DNA of 64,000 bases from Paraburkholderia dilworthii (lineage in GTDB: Bacteria; Pseudomonadota; Gammaproteobacteria; Burkholderiales; Burkholderiaceae), in assembly GCF_000472525.1 (NCBI RefSeq), contig NZ_AWZT01000003.1, positions 78,263-142,262 on the forward strand. The letters are read 5' to 3'. Each line of letters opens with the position of its first letter. Position 1 is the first letter of the stretch. This document shows, piece after piece, positions 1 through 11,216 of this stretch. A program made the position numbers and the translations under genes. The notes below the pieces were generated by a model. The model did not search any database and was not told the origin of the DNA. It saw only the letters and a program-made list of their open reading frames with translations.

Positions 1-348
1 CGCACCGACGTGTCGGTCACGCTGTTCCTCACGCCGCCCGACGAATACGAAGGCGGCGAACTGCTGATCGAAGATACCTTCGGCGTACAGGAAGTGAAGC
101 TGCCCGCCGGCCACGCAATCGTTTACCCCGGCACCAGTCTCCACCAGGTGCGGCCGGTGACGCGCGGTGCGCGCGTGTCGAGCTTCTTCTGGGTGCAAAG
201 CCTCGTGCGCGACGATACGCAGCGCGCGATGCTGTTCGATATGGACGGCGCCATTCAGCGTCTGAACGCCTCGAATGCGGATGACGCCGCGCGTCGCACG
301 CTCGTCGGCTGTTATCACAACCTGCTGCGCATGTGGAGCGATACGTAA
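1..348 (+). CDS. PKHD-type Fe(II)/2-oxoglutarate hydroxylase (YbiX/PiuC family), 5' partial
   Basis: The reading frame is open from base 1, so the N-terminus lies outside the window and 115 codons remain. The visible part matches the C-terminal half of YbiX/PiuC Fe(II)- and 2-oxoglutarate-dependent dioxygenases: a GGELLIED strand, the distal iron-ligand His in TSLHQVRPV, the 2-oxoglutarate-binding Arg in TRGAR, and [10 protein letters not shown] followed by a helical tail. The proximal HxD iron motif should lie just upstream and cannot be seen. In related bacteria these proteins sit beside TonB siderophore receptors, but no such neighbour is visible here. The family call is firm; the substrate is unknown. 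Confidence 0.85.
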   Translation, partial: RTDVSVTLFLTPPDEYEGGELLIEDTFGVQEVKLPAGHAIVYPGTSLHQVRPVTRGARVSSFFWVQSLVRDDTQRAMLFDMDGAIQRLNASNADDAARRTLVGCYHNLLRMWSDT

Positions 349-634
349 ATTCCGGCAAACGGCGGATTAGCCCTGCAAGCTGGCTAGAGCGATGCGCATT
401 TTTGTCCTACGCTTTAAGCGCGACGCGTAGCGCATCGGTATTTTCGGCTCCACAGCAATCTGCGAAAACTTCTTGATTCGCTGCGTCCGCATGGTCCTCC
501 CGCGCAAATACAGTCCAACCGGCTGGAGGCTGATCGTGAGTCAAGCAATCGCCTGATCGAAACATCAGGCAGCCCGGGGACCGCCTCTTCGAATAGCGGC
601 GCCACCGCCCGGCGCACTCTCATGGAGGATGACA
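349..634. other. intergenic region upstream of peroxiredoxin, no gene seen
   Basis: About 285 bases between the dioxygenase stop and the peroxiredoxin start. I see no convincing coding frame, tRNA or strong hairpin terminator. It presumably holds the peroxiredoxin promoter, but no clear -35/-10 pair was identified. Confidence 0.4.
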
Positions 635-1288
635 ATGTCGATTCGACTTGGAGAAGAAGCTCCAGATTTCACTGCCGAAACCACCGAAGGCACGATTCAT
701 TTTCACGAATGGATCGGCGACCATTGGGTGATTCTGTTTTCGCATCCGAAGGATTTCACACCTGTATGCACCACTGAGCTTGGCTACATGGCCGGCCTCA
801 AACCCGAATTCGAGAAGCGCCATACGAAAATCATCGGGCTGAGCATCGATCCCGTCAGTGATCACCAGAACTGGGTGAAGGATATCGAAGAGACGCAGGG
901 CCACGCGGTCAACTACCCACTGATCGGCGACGCTGATCTAAATGTCGCGAAGCTCTACGACATGATCCATCCGAACGCGAGCGGCGGCACGCGCACCGCG
1001 GCCGACAACGCAACGGTACGCTCGGTGTTCATCATCGGGCCGGACAAGAAGGTCAAGGCCATGCTCGTGTATCCGATGAGCGCGGGGCGTAATTTCGACG
1101 AAGTGCTGCGTCTGCTCGATTCGCTGCAGCTCAACGCAAAGCATTCGGTGGCGACGCCCGTGAACTGGAAGCCGGGGGACGATGTCATCATTCCGACATC
1201 GGTTTCAAACGACGATGCGGCGAAAAAATACCCGGAAGGCTTCAAAACCGTGAAGCCTTATCTGCGGTACGTGACACAGCCGCAGTGA
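635..1288 (+). CDS. 1-Cys peroxiredoxin (Prx6 type)
   Basis: A thiol peroxidase that reduces hydrogen peroxide and organic peroxides in the cytoplasm. The protein has 217 residues. The peroxidatic Cys45 lies in the motif PVCTTE after HPKDFT, as in the Prx6/1-Cys group. The long C-terminal arm (SVATPVNWKPGDDVIIPTSV) is also typical of Prx6 and absent from small 2-Cys AhpC proteins. An in-frame ATG exists six bases upstream at 629, but GGAGG at 624-628 abuts it directly. The same GGAGG sits 6 bases before the ATG at 635, so 635 is preferred. The persulfide dioxygenase gene follows within 80 bases on the same strand, which suggests joint sulfur or oxidant stress use. Confidence 0.93.
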   Translation: MSIRLGEEAPDFTAETTEGTIHFHEWIGDHWVILFSHPKDFTPVCTTELGYMAGLKPEFEKRHTKIIGLSIDPVSDHQNWVKDIEETQGHAVNYPLIGDADLNVAKLYDMIHPNASGGTRTAADNATVRSVFIIGPDKKVKAMLVYPMSAGRNFDEVLRLLDSLQLNAKHSVATPVNWKPGDDVIIPTSVSNDDAAKKYPEGFKTVKPYLRYVTQPQ

Positions 1289-1364
1289 TCGCGGTGTAGT
1301 GAAGCCGGGCGCATCGCATGCGCCTGGTGTTTTTTACGACGCGGGCCACCGGAGCAAAAACGTG

Positions 1365-2435
1365 ATGATCTTCCGGCAGCTATTCGACCAGCAATCGTCG
1401 ACGTACACCTATCTTCTTGCCGACAGCACAGCGCGAGAGGCTATTCTGATCGATCCGGTTTTCGAGCAGGTGCGCCGCGATACCGCGCTGATCCAGGAAC
1501 TCGGACTGCGCCTGCTTTATACGATCGACACTCACGTGCACGCCGATCACGTGACGGGCGCGTGGATGCTAAAACGCCGCACAGGTAGCGCGATCGCGAT
1601 ATCGGCCGCAAGTGGCGCGCAAGGCGCCGACCGCTATCTGAACCACGGTGACCGCTGCGCGTTTGGCACACGTCACCTTGAAGTGCGCGCGACGCCGGGC
1701 CACACGAACGGCTGCATCAGCCTTGCACTCGACGACGGCACGATGATGTTCACCGGCGATTGTCTGCTGGTCAGAGGCACGGGCCGCACCGACTTCCAGC
1801 ACGGCGACGCGCGCGCGATGTTCCGCGCAATCCACAATGAGATATTCAGTCAGCCGGACACATGCCTGCTTTACCCGGCGCACGACTACCGCGGTTTAAC
1901 TGTCACGAGTGTCGGTGAAGAGCGGCGCTTCAATCCGCGCCTGGGCGGTGAACTGTGCGAAGACGATTTCGTCGGATACGTGACGAACCTGCGTCTGCCG
2001 CATCCGAAGCAGATCGACATCGCGGTGCCGGCGAATCTGAAGTGCGGCGTCGCCGCGAGCGATCCCACGCAGGCCGCGGAGCCGGAATGGGCGCCGCTCG
2101 CGTACACCTTCGCGGGCATCTGGGAAGTCAGCCCGCAATGGCTGGAGGACAATCTCCGCTCAGTGCAAATCGTCGACGTGCGCGAGCCGGACGAATTCGA
2201 CGGACCGCTCGGCCGCATTCCGGCAGCCCGGCTTATTTCGCTCGGCGATCTCGCCGCGCGCACGACGGAGCTCGGGAAAGAGCGGCCGATCGTGGCGGTG
2301 TGCCGTGCCGGGGGCCGTTCGGCGCAAGCCACGGTAATACTGCGGCAAGCGGGATTCAACGACGTCGCGAATCTCGCCGGCGGCATGCTGCGCTGGCGCG
2401 CGGAAGGCCGCGTCGTCGAAAATGCCGGTATGTAG
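1365..2435 (+). CDS. persulfide dioxygenase-rhodanese fusion protein
   Basis: A two-domain enzyme of sulfide and persulfide detoxification. The N-terminal ETHE1-like metallo-beta-lactamase domain (about residues 1-230) oxidises glutathione persulfide to sulfite. The C-terminal rhodanese domain (about 265-350) transfers sulfane sulfur. The iron-binding motif THVHADH is at residues 56-62. The rhodanese loop CRAGGRS carries the active Cys near residue 313. A GTG at 1299 would add 22 residues, but the ATG at 1365 has GGAG at 1351-1354 and begins exactly where the family does. The cytoplasmic enzyme is probably co-expressed with the upstream peroxiredoxin. The domain assignment is strong; the substrate is inferred from the family. 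Confidence 0.9.
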   Translation: MIFRQLFDQQSSTYTYLLADSTAREAILIDPVFEQVRRDTALIQELGLRLLYTIDTHVHADHVTGAWMLKRRTGSAIAISAASGAQGADRYLNHGDRCAFGTRHLEVRATPGHTNGCISLALDDGTMMFTGDCLLVRGTGRTDFQHGDARAMFRAIHNEIFSQPDTCLLYPAHDYRGLTVTSVGEERRFNPRLGGELCEDDFVGYVTNLRLPHPKQIDIAVPANLKCGVAASDPTQAAEPEWAPLAYTFAGIWEVSPQWLEDNLRSVQIVDVREPDEFDGPLGRIPAARLISLGDLAARTTELGKERPIVAVCRAGGRSAQATVILRQAGFNDVANLAGGMLRWRAEGRVVENAGM

Positions 2436-2527
2436 GCTCGCACAGCAATTTCCTTCAATACACTCCGCCTCGCCGCCGATACCGTTGAGCCGCGTCAATC
2501 CCGCGCATTCACGTATCGAGGCACCCG

Positions 2528-3115
2528 ATGTCCGCTTTGCTTTCTATGGCCGCGTTCGCGCTGGCTTCGTCGATTTCGCCAGGCCCGGTCAATGTCGTTG
2601 CGCTGAGCGCCGGCGCACAGCACGGCTTTGGCGCGAGCATGCGTCATGTGAGCGGCGCGACTGCCGGCTTCACGTTGCTGCTTCTGCTCATTGGCCTAGG
2701 TCTGCATGAACTGCTCGCGCACTTCCCCCATCTCATCAGCATCGTCAAATGGGCCGGCGTCGCGTTTCTGCTGTACATGGCCTACAAGCTCGCCGCCGAT
2801 GATGGCCAGCTCGGCACCGATAAGCCGTCACGCGGTCCCTCCTTCACCTATGGCGCGGCGATGCAATGGCTCAATCCGAAAGCATGGCTCGCTTCGCTGG
2901 CGGGCATGGGCGCGTATGCAGCCGACGGTGACGGCAAACTCGTCTGGCAATTCACCGTGATCTACCTCGTGATCTGCTATGTGTCGATTGCAAGCTGGGC
3001 TTACGCCGGCACGTTCTTGCGCAAGTACTTGCAGGCGCCGAAGCGTGTCAGGTTCTTCAATCGAATCATGGCCGCGTTACTCGCCGCGAGCGCGCTGTAT
3101 CTGCTTGCAACGTGA
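2528..3115 (+). CDS. LysE/RhtB family amino-acid exporter
   Basis: An inner-membrane efflux protein of 195 residues with about six hydrophobic segments. The N-terminus carries the family signature SISPGPVNVVALSAGAQHG (residues 14-32), with the conserved Pro-Gly-Pro and the turn after helix 1. The middle has QWLNPKAW, another LysE/RhtB landmark. Members export basic or neutral amino acids and related metabolites; the substrate cannot be read from sequence. A CGAGG element precedes the ATG. An AraC-family regulator lies convergently just downstream and may control it. Confidence 0.88.
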   Translation: MSALLSMAAFALASSISPGPVNVVALSAGAQHGFGASMRHVSGATAGFTLLLLLIGLGLHELLAHFPHLISIVKWAGVAFLLYMAYKLAADDGQLGTDKPSRGPSFTYGAAMQWLNPKAWLASLAGMGAYAADGDGKLVWQFTVIYLVICYVSIASWAYAGTFLRKYLQAPKRVRFFNRIMAALLAASALYLLAT

Positions 3116-3154
3116 TGCGCCACGAAGAGAGTAGCGGTGAGCGCCGGCACGATC

Positions 3155-4000
3155 TCAGTTGCGGTACTGCCCCGGCGTTGCCGCGACAAGCCGCTTGAAC
3201 GTACGCTGCAAATGCGCCTGATCGGCAAAGCCCGCGTCGAGCGCCACGTCGGCGATCAGACGGCCCCGCCTGAGTTGAGCGCGGCTGTATTGAATGCGGC
3301 GATTGATCAGATAGGCGTGCGGCGTCATGCCGTAACGCTGCTTGAATGCGCGAATCAGATGCGATGCGGACAAGCCCGCCGCATTGCACACGTCCTCGAG
3401 TTTCAGCGAGCGTGTGCAATTTTCAGCGATGAATTCGGCCGCTCGCGCGATCTGGCGGCTCGCGTCGTCGGCGCAAAGAGGTGCGGGGTTCAGACGCTGT
3501 TGTACTTCCGAGAAAAACGTGGTCGCCGCGCTTTGTTTGCGCAGCAGGTCCGCGTGTGTGTCGACAAGAATCTGATGCAGCCTGTTCAAACCGCTGAATA
3601 GTGCCGCGTCTGTCGTCATGGTCTGTGAAAACGCACGAAACGCGTGGTTTTCGCCGAAGCCTAGTTCGTGTTGCAGGCCAGTGAGCCATGCAACGTCGAG
3701 GTGAAGCATTCGATACGACCAGCGCTCGTCGGCAACGGGATTGCACGCGTGTACATCGTCGGGATTCATCAGGACAACCGCGCCCGCGCCGGTCCATTCG
3801 CGCGTGTGACGATTCACGTACACGCTGCGTCCACCTGTGACAGCGCCGATCGAAAACGTTTCGTGAGAATGCTTCGCGTAGCAGATTTCGCGGCCGTCCT
3901 CGATGGAGCGCGCCTCGATGAACGGCAATGCCTCGCTACGCCAGAAACGCGGCTCGCATGCGCGCTTCGCGCGAATTGCCGCCTTTATAGTTCCGCTCAT
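3155..4000 (-). CDS. AraC family transcriptional regulator
   Basis: A DNA-binding regulator of 281 residues. The N-terminal half is a cupin-type ligand-binding domain (HSHETFSIGAVTGG, then MNPDDVHACNP). The C-terminal ~100 residues hold the two AraC helix-turn-helix units (LEDVCNAAGLSASHLIRAFK and IADVALDAGFADQAHLQRTFK) ending with TPGQYR. An upstream in-frame start exists, but the ATG at 4000 has GGAGG seven bases before it. The gene converges on the LysE exporter with a 39-base gap, an arrangement compatible with control of that exporter. The inducer is unknown. Confidence 0.87.
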   Translation of the reverse strand: MSGTIKAAIRAKRACEPRFWRSEALPFIEARSIEDGREICYAKHSHETFSIGAVTGGRSVYVNRHTREWTGAGAVVLMNPDDVHACNPVADERWSYRMLHLDVAWLTGLQHELGFGENHAFRAFSQTMTTDAALFSGLNRLHQILVDTHADLLRKQSAATTFFSEVQQRLNPAPLCADDASRQIARAAEFIAENCTRSLKLEDVCNAAGLSASHLIRAFKQRYGMTPHAYLINRRIQYSRAQLRRGRLIADVALDAGFADQAHLQRTFKRLVAATPGQYRN

Positions 4001-4122
4001 TCGCGCGCCTCCGGTTTTGCGTGGACCTCGCAGCAGCGACCGCAGCCGAAGCTGCAGCCTCAGCGAGGCCACTTATCGTAGCCGTCAAACGCTCAGCGAA
4101 CAAGCGGACTCACGCGGTACGC

Positions 4123-4150
4123 GAACCGGGAACCGGGAACCGGGAACCGC
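4123..4150. repeat. short 7-bp tandem repeat (GAACCGG)
   Basis: Nearly four head-to-tail copies of GAACCGG (4123-4129, 4130-4136, 4137-4143, then GAACCGC at 4144-4150) just before the stop codon of the minus-strand binding-protein gene. The function is unknown; it may be simple slippage sequence. Confidence 0.9.
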
Positions 4151-4156
4151 AAACGA

Positions 4157-4951
4157 TTACTTCGCCGAGACGTCGATATTGCCGAGGTATTTCGCCGCGA
4201 GCGTTTTCACGGTGCCGTCGGCCTGCACCTTCGCAATCGCCGCGTTCAGCCGCTCGCGCAGCGCCGTGTCGCCCTTGCGGATGCCGTATGCAATGCCGCT
4301 GCCGAGAATCCTGTCATCGCGCACCGGCTGTCCGACGAACGCGTAGTCTTTGCCATTCGGCTTCGAGAGGAAGCCGGTTTGTCCCGCGGGCGCCAGCACG
4401 AGCGTTGCGTCCAGACGCCCGGCGACGAGGTCCGTGTAGACCTGGTTCTGATCCTGATACGACACGACCGTGACGCCAGCCGGTTCCCAATGCGCCTTCG
4501 CAAACGTCTCCTGAATCGACGCCTGCAACACACCCACGCGTTTGCCTTTCAACGCTTCGGGCGTCGGCAGCAGACCGCTGTCGCGCTTTGCGATCAGTTG
4601 CGTCGGCACGCGATAGACAACTGTCGTGAAGTCGATCGTCTGACGGCGCTGTTCGGTTGCGTTCATCGCCGAGTTGATCGCGTCGAACTTGCGGCCTTGC
4701 AGCGCCGGAATCAAACCGTCGAACGACGTCTCGACCCATTTGCAGGTCATATGCGCGGCGGCGCATACAGCATTGCCGACGTCGATGTCGAGACCTTGCA
4801 GTTCGCCGCTAGGCCCTTTCGATTCGAACGGCGGATACTGCGCTTCGAGCCCGAAACGCAGCGTCGATGTATCGGCGGCAACGGCAGCAGACGAGGCCGC
4901 CATCGATGCGAATGCGCAGGCCAGCGCCAATAGAGGCTTGAGCAATTTCAT
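4157..4951 (-). CDS. polar amino-acid ABC transporter substrate-binding protein
   Basis: A periplasmic solute-binding protein of 264 residues, family 3 (HisJ/ArgT type). The first ~26 residues form a signal peptide (MKLLKPLLALACAFASMAAS, then SAAVAA). The mature part has LRFGLEAQYPPFE, then GLDIDVGNAVCAA and DGLIPALQGRKFDAI, which are standard for binding proteins of basic or polar amino acids. An in-frame ATG 14 codons upstream would bury the signal peptide, so 4951 is chosen. No permease or ATPase gene lies next to it, so the rest of the transporter is probably elsewhere. The exact ligand is unknown. Confidence 0.9.
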   Translation of the reverse strand: MKLLKPLLALACAFASMAASSAAVAADTSTLRFGLEAQYPPFESKGPSGELQGLDIDVGNAVCAAAHMTCKWVETSFDGLIPALQGRKFDAINSAMNATEQRRQTIDFTTVVYRVPTQLIAKRDSGLLPTPEALKGKRVGVLQASIQETFAKAHWEPAGVTVVSYQDQNQVYTDLVAGRLDATLVLAPAGQTGFLSKPNGKDYAFVGQPVRDDRILGSGIAYGIRKGDTALRERLNAAIAKVQADGTVKTLAAKYLGNIDVSAK

Positions 4952-5083
4952 AGCAGGTCCCTTTTCTCCGGTTTCGTTGTACTGCGAATGCACAGCGTGT
5001 GATGTTCAGCGACGCGACGGCGCAACGGTGCGGCGATCATACTGCGCCTGGATTTGCCGCCGTCGCGCGGACGCCCATCCACT

Positions 5084-6238
5084 TCAGATCTCGCATAAAC
5101 GGCGCGCGCCTTCGATTAGCGTCGCGTCGTCCTTCGAAAAACTCAGGCGAATCAGGCCCGAATCGGTGCCGTCGCTGTAAAACGCGGACAGCGGTATCGT
5201 CGCGACGCGCGCATCGCGAATCAGGCGCAACACGAAATCGCTATCGCTTTCGTCGGAAAATCCGCGAAACCGCGCGAGCATAAAGAAGCTGCCCTCGCTC
5301 GGCAATAGCTCGAAGCGCGATTCGGAAAGCGCACGCGCGAGCAGATCGCGCTTGTGCTGATAGAACGCGGACAAGCCCAGGTAGCTGTCGCGATTGGACA
5401 ATGCGTCGACGAACGCGTACTGCATCGGTGTATCGGCGGAAAACACCATGAACTGATGCACTTTGCGGATTTCGTTCATCAATTCGGCGGGGGCGAGGCA
5501 ATAGCCGACGCGCCAGCCGGTGACGTGATACGACTTTCCGAACGACGACACAATTACGCTGCGTTCGGCAAGCTCGCTATCGCACGCCATGCTCTGATGT
5601 TTCGCGCCGTCGAACACCACGTGTTCGTAGACTTCGTCGGCGAGAATCACAATGTCCGTGTTGCGCGTGATCGCTTTCAATCGAGCGATGTCAGCTTCGC
5701 TCAACACGGTCGCGGTCGGATTGTGCGGCGTATTGATGATGATCATGCGCGTCTTCGGCGTGATCGCGGCGGCGACCTCGTCCCAGTTCACACGAAAATC
5801 GCTCAGCGACAGTTTGATCGGCACCGGCGTCGCGCCTTGCAGCCGAACGATCGGTCCGTAGCTGTCGAACGAAGGCTCGAAGTAAATGACTTCGTCGCCT
5901 GGGTGCACCAATGCGCTGATCGTCGAATAAAGGCCTTCGCTCGCGCTCGCGATCACCGTCACTTCGCTCGCCGGGTCGTAGCGCACGCCGTAGAGTGTGT
6001 GCACCTTGTCGGCGAGCGCTTCGCGCAGGGCCGAGATGCCGGCCATCGGCGCGTACTGGTTATGGCCGGCGCGCATCGCCTGCGCGACGCCGTCTATCAG
6101 CCTGGCGTCCGGCGCGAAGTTGGGCGCGCCTTGCGACAGGTTAAGCGCATCGTGTTGGGCGGCCAGTTGACCGATCACTGTGAAGATCGTCGTGCCAACG
6201 TCTGGCAATTTCGAGCGGGCTTGCGTGGCGCTCTTCAT
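5084..6238 (-). CDS. ybdL: pyridoxal-phosphate aminotransferase, methionine aminotransferase (YbdL) type
   Basis: A fold-type I class I aminotransferase of 384 residues. Key residues are visible: the PLP lysine Lys235 in SSFGKSYHVTGWRVGY, Asn173 in NTPHNPT, and Asp201/Tyr204 in ILADEVYEHV. The N-terminal NLSQGAPNFAPDARL and the FGKSYHVTGW context are typical of YbdL/kynurenine aminotransferase-like enzymes, which prefer methionine and aromatic amino acids. The ATG at 6238 follows a purine-rich GGGAGAAG. It stands alone between an amino-acid binding-protein gene and the dbpA region. The substrate preference is inferred from the family. Confidence 0.88.
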   Translation of the reverse strand: MKSATQARSKLPDVGTTIFTVIGQLAAQHDALNLSQGAPNFAPDARLIDGVAQAMRAGHNQYAPMAGISALREALADKVHTLYGVRYDPASEVTVIASASEGLYSTISALVHPGDEVIYFEPSFDSYGPIVRLQGATPVPIKLSLSDFRVNWDEVAAAITPKTRMIIINTPHNPTATVLSEADIARLKAITRNTDIVILADEVYEHVVFDGAKHQSMACDSELAERSVIVSSFGKSYHVTGWRVGYCLAPAELMNEIRKVHQFMVFSADTPMQYAFVDALSNRDSYLGLSAFYQHKRDLLARALSESRFELLPSEGSFFMLARFRGFSDESDSDFVLRLIRDARVATIPLSAFYSDGTDSGLIRLSFSKDDATLIEGARRLCEI

Positions 6239-6689
6239 AAGGCTTCTCCCTATCTTCGTCCGGCGGCGAATTTGCGGCTGCGGATCGCGCGGCTGTCCAT
6301 TCCGGTCGAGTGCCGGTCGTTGCGGCTGTTGCCGGTTGGATGATTAGGCATCAGCCAAAGAACCGTCACAATCGAAACTTTGTCATACGCGGCATGCGTT
6401 TATGTCATGGCGCGCGCCACGGCGCGTGCGCCCGGAGGAGCGGCCGTATATGGAGTTCGATGGAAGAAGAAGGAGGTACGGCGGAAGGTGGAACAGCTTT
6501 TAGGTATGACCGGAGGTGATGCGGCTTCGGGCGACAGTCGAAGCGGAGAACACGGCAAGGCGACCTAAGGGAAGGTGCAGCAGGTGCGCATCAGCAGTGA
6601 AAGCGGCCAAAGTGGCGAATGCGGTGAATGCCGCTGAGGCAGTCGGCGCGCCTATGCCGGCGCGCCGCCCTCACCGCTTCGTTGGGGAA
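6239..6689. other. 450-base intergenic region with a GC-rich inverted repeat
   Basis: No credible gene is seen between the aminotransferase start and the dbpA stop. Near the dbpA end, GGCGCGCC occurs twice (6645-6652 and 6659-6666) around a 6-base loop. Each copy is self-complementary and together they can pair as a hairpin. It lacks a U tract, so a terminator role for dbpA is only a possibility. Simple purine-rich stretches fill much of the rest. Confidence 0.4.
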
Positions 6690-8093
6690 TCAGGCCTCGT
6701 CCATCAAACGGACCTTCACCTTCTTGCCCTTCACCTTGCCCGCGCTCAGCTTGCGCACCGCTTCGCGCGCGACGCTGCGTTCGACCGCCACATACGTCGA
6801 CATCTCCGTCACGTTGATCTTGCCGATCTGCGACCCGGCGAAACCGGCCTCGCCGGTCAGCGCGCCGAGCACATCGCCCGGACGGATTTTTTCCTTGCGG
6901 CCGCCGAGAATCTGCAGCGTTTCCATCGGCGGCAATAGCGGCTCATTGCTGGCCGCGGTCAGTTCGGAGAGCTTGTGCCATTCGACTTCCCGCTTTTGCG
7001 CCTGCTCCAGACTGCCGACGCGCCCCATTTCGTTCATGCTCGCGAGGCTCAACGCCCAGCCTTCCTGATCGGCACGACCCGTGCGACCGATACGATGCAC
7101 ATGCACTTCCGGATCGGGCGTCACGTCCACGTTGATCACCGCTTCCAGTTGCGCGATGTCGAGGCCGCGCGCGGCGACGTCTGTTGCGACCAGCACCGAG
7201 CAGCTGCGGTTCGCAAACTGGATCAGCACCTGATCGCGTTCGCGCTGATCGAGTTCGCCATGCAACGCGAGCGCATGAAAACCTTGTGCGCGCAAAACGT
7301 CCAGCAGATCGCGGCATTGCTGCTTGGTATTGCAGAACGCGAGCGTGCTCACCGGGCGATAGTGGTTCAGCAACAGGCCGACCGCATGCAGACGCTCGTC
7401 TTCGGTCACTTCATAGAAGCGTTGGCGGATCTTCGTATTGTCGTGCCGCTCGGCGAGCTTCACTTCCTTCGGGTTCCGAAGGAACTGCTGACTGAGCTTG
7501 ACGATGCCTTCAGGATACGTTGCCGAGAAAAGCAGCGTCTGCCGCTCCTTCGGGCATTGCTTCACGACCGTCGCGATATCGTCGAAGAAACCCATGTCGA
7601 GCATGCGGTCCGCTTCGTCGAGCACGAGCGTGTTGAGCGACTGCAACGGCAGGCTGCCACGCTCCAGGTGATCCATGATGCGGCCCGGCGTGCCGACCAC
7701 GATATGCGCGCCGTGTTCGAGGCTCGCGGTCTGCGGACGCATCGGTGTGCCGCCGCACAAGGTCAGCACCTTGATGTTTTCTTCCGCGCGCGCGAGACGG
7801 CGAATTTCCTGCGTGACCTGATCGGCGAGTTCGCGCGTCGGACAGAGCACCATCGCCTGCACGGCGAAATTGCGCACATCGAGACGCGCGAGCAGCGCCA
7901 GCGAAAACGCCGCGGTCTTGCCGCTGCCGGTTTTCGCCTGCGCGATCAGATCGTGGCCGGCGAGCGCAATAGGCAGGCTCGCGGCCTGGATCGGCGTCAT
8001 CTCGACATAGCCGAGTTGCGTGAGGTTCGCGAGCGCGGCGGGCGGCAGCGGCAACTGGCTAAACGGCGCGCCGGCGGTGGTGGGACTGTTCAT
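6690..8093 (-). CDS. dbpA: ATP-dependent RNA helicase DbpA
   Basis: A DEAD-box helicase of 467 residues involved in 50S ribosome assembly. Motifs run in order: the Q-motif region MTPIQAASLP, Walker A AKTGSGKTA (about 53-61), PTRELA, TPGRI, VLDEADRML, SAT, and HRIGRTGR. The last ~75 residues (PGDVLGALTGEAGF to GKKVKVRLMDEA) match the DbpA RNA-binding domain that recognises hairpin 92 of 23S rRNA, which separates DbpA from RhlE or SrmB. The long upstream extension of the frame is Arg-rich and implausible; the start at 8093 (MNSPTTAG) fits the family. Confidence 0.93.
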   Translation of the reverse strand: MNSPTTAGAPFSQLPLPPAALANLTQLGYVEMTPIQAASLPIALAGHDLIAQAKTGSGKTAAFSLALLARLDVRNFAVQAMVLCPTRELADQVTQEIRRLARAEENIKVLTLCGGTPMRPQTASLEHGAHIVVGTPGRIMDHLERGSLPLQSLNTLVLDEADRMLDMGFFDDIATVVKQCPKERQTLLFSATYPEGIVKLSQQFLRNPKEVKLAERHDNTKIRQRFYEVTEDERLHAVGLLLNHYRPVSTLAFCNTKQQCRDLLDVLRAQGFHALALHGELDQRERDQVLIQFANRSCSVLVATDVAARGLDIAQLEAVINVDVTPDPEVHVHRIGRTGRADQEGWALSLASMNEMGRVGSLEQAQKREVEWHKLSELTAASNEPLLPPMETLQILGGRKEKIRPGDVLGALTGEAGFAGSQIGKINVTEMSTYVAVERSVAREAVRKLSAGKVKGKKVKVRLMDEA

Positions 8094-8128
8094 AGGATGA
8101 TGGCTCGTTATCGGGTGAAGGCTGGAGA

Positions 8129-8329
8129 CTATTCGGCAACGGGGCCGGGAAAGGGGCGGCCTTCCATCTGCTCGTACAGCACCGAGCCGTCGTCGCCTTC
8201 GAAACGCTCGACGTAATTTCGCGCGCCGCACAGCGGGCAACGGAACAGCAGCCCCTGTCCCTCGTTTTTGATGACGACGTCCGACTGCTCCCACTGCGCG
8301 CCGCAGGACTGATTTCTACATGTGAACAC
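8129..8329 (-). CDS. small zinc-ribbon protein, GTG start
   Basis: A 66-residue protein with two Cys pairs, CRNQSC near the N-terminus and CPLC about 25 residues later, forming a probable zinc ribbon. An acidic tail (FEGDDGSVLYEQMEGRPFPG) follows. The GTG at 8327-8329 is chosen because GGAG lies seven bases upstream and the first Cys pair starts immediately after it; longer starts give a basic, low-quality extension. It lies between dbpA and cadR on the same strand. The function is unknown. Single zinc ribbons of this size often bind nucleic acid or another protein. Confidence 0.7.
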   Translation of the reverse strand: MFTCRNQSCGAQWEQSDVVIKNEGQGLLFRCPLCGARNYVERFEGDDGSVLYEQMEGRPFPGPVAE

Positions 8330-8373
8330 GTTGCTTCTCCAACTGGATTCGATTATTGATTCGACGGGACGCA

Positions 8374-8805
8374 TCAACCGAGATGCGTATGCCGCGCACG
8401 CGGTACGCTCACGTCCATTTCGCTCAGACCCTGCACGATGCCGCAATCTTCGACGGCCTGTTCGCCGTGACATTGCTCGCGCAGCGTGCGCAGTTGCGCC
8501 TTGAGTTGCTGCAGTTCGTCGATGCGCGTATCGACGTGCGCAATATGCTCGTCGATCAGATCATTGATGCCGCCGCAGCCGTTAGCCGGCGCGTCGGTCA
8601 GACGCAGCAGCGCGCGGATCTCGTCGTGGGTCATGTCGAGCGCGCGGCAATTGCGAATGAAGCGCAGCCGCTCGACATGCTTCGCGGTATAGCTGCGGTA
8701 ATTGGCCTCGGTGCGCTCCGCTTCGGGCAACAGCCCTTCCTTCTCGTAGAAGCGGATGGTTTCGGTCGTGCAATGGGCGATCTTCGCCAATTCGCCTATT
8801 TTCAT
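8374..8805 (-). CDS. cadR: Cd(II)/Pb(II)-responsive MerR-family regulator CadR
   Basis: A MerR-type metal sensor of 143 residues. The N-terminal winged helix starts MKIGELAKIAHCTTETIRFYEKEGLLP. A long dimerisation helix follows and the C-terminus carries the metal ligands: Cys in NCRALDM, the NGCGGIND loop, and a terminal CHGEQAVEDC cluster as in CadR/PbrR proteins. GGGAGG precedes the ATG at 8805. It is divergent from cadA with an 79-base gap holding a MerR-type operator, so it should twist the spaced cadA promoter into activity on metal binding. The exact metal is inferred from the family. Confidence 0.9.
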   Translation of the reverse strand: MKIGELAKIAHCTTETIRFYEKEGLLPEAERTEANYRSYTAKHVERLRFIRNCRALDMTHDEIRALLRLTDAPANGCGGINDLIDEHIAHVDTRIDELQQLKAQLRTLREQCHGEQAVEDCGIVQGLSEMDVSVPRARHTHLG

Positions 8806-8825
8806 GGGCCCTCCCGATGCCGGCC

Positions 8826-8858
8826 TTGACCTTGTAGTGGCTTCAAGGTGTTTACTAG
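8826..8858 (+). promoter_or_regulatory. MerR-type operator and promoter for cadA
   Basis: A -35 element TTGACC (8826-8831) and a likely -10 TTTACT (8851-8856) are 19 bases apart, the over-long spacing typical of MerR-controlled promoters. Between them is a dyad, ACCTTGTAG (8829-8837) and CTTCAAGGT (8841-8849), that matches in 8 of 9 positions with a 3-base centre. It sits in the cadR-cadA divergent gap. Confidence 0.85.
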
Positions 8859-8884
8859 ACCACAAATCGAACGAGGAAGCCACC

Positions 8885-11173
<2,289 letters not shown>

Positions 11174-11216
11174 ACACGCGGAGAACACGCCGGGCGCCGC
11201 CGCGAGGCAACTACGA

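Noticed and set aside
5354..6343. Long plus-strand frame opposite the aminotransferase gene
   Set aside because: Antisense of a clear gene in GC-rich DNA with no recognisable protein; a shadow frame.
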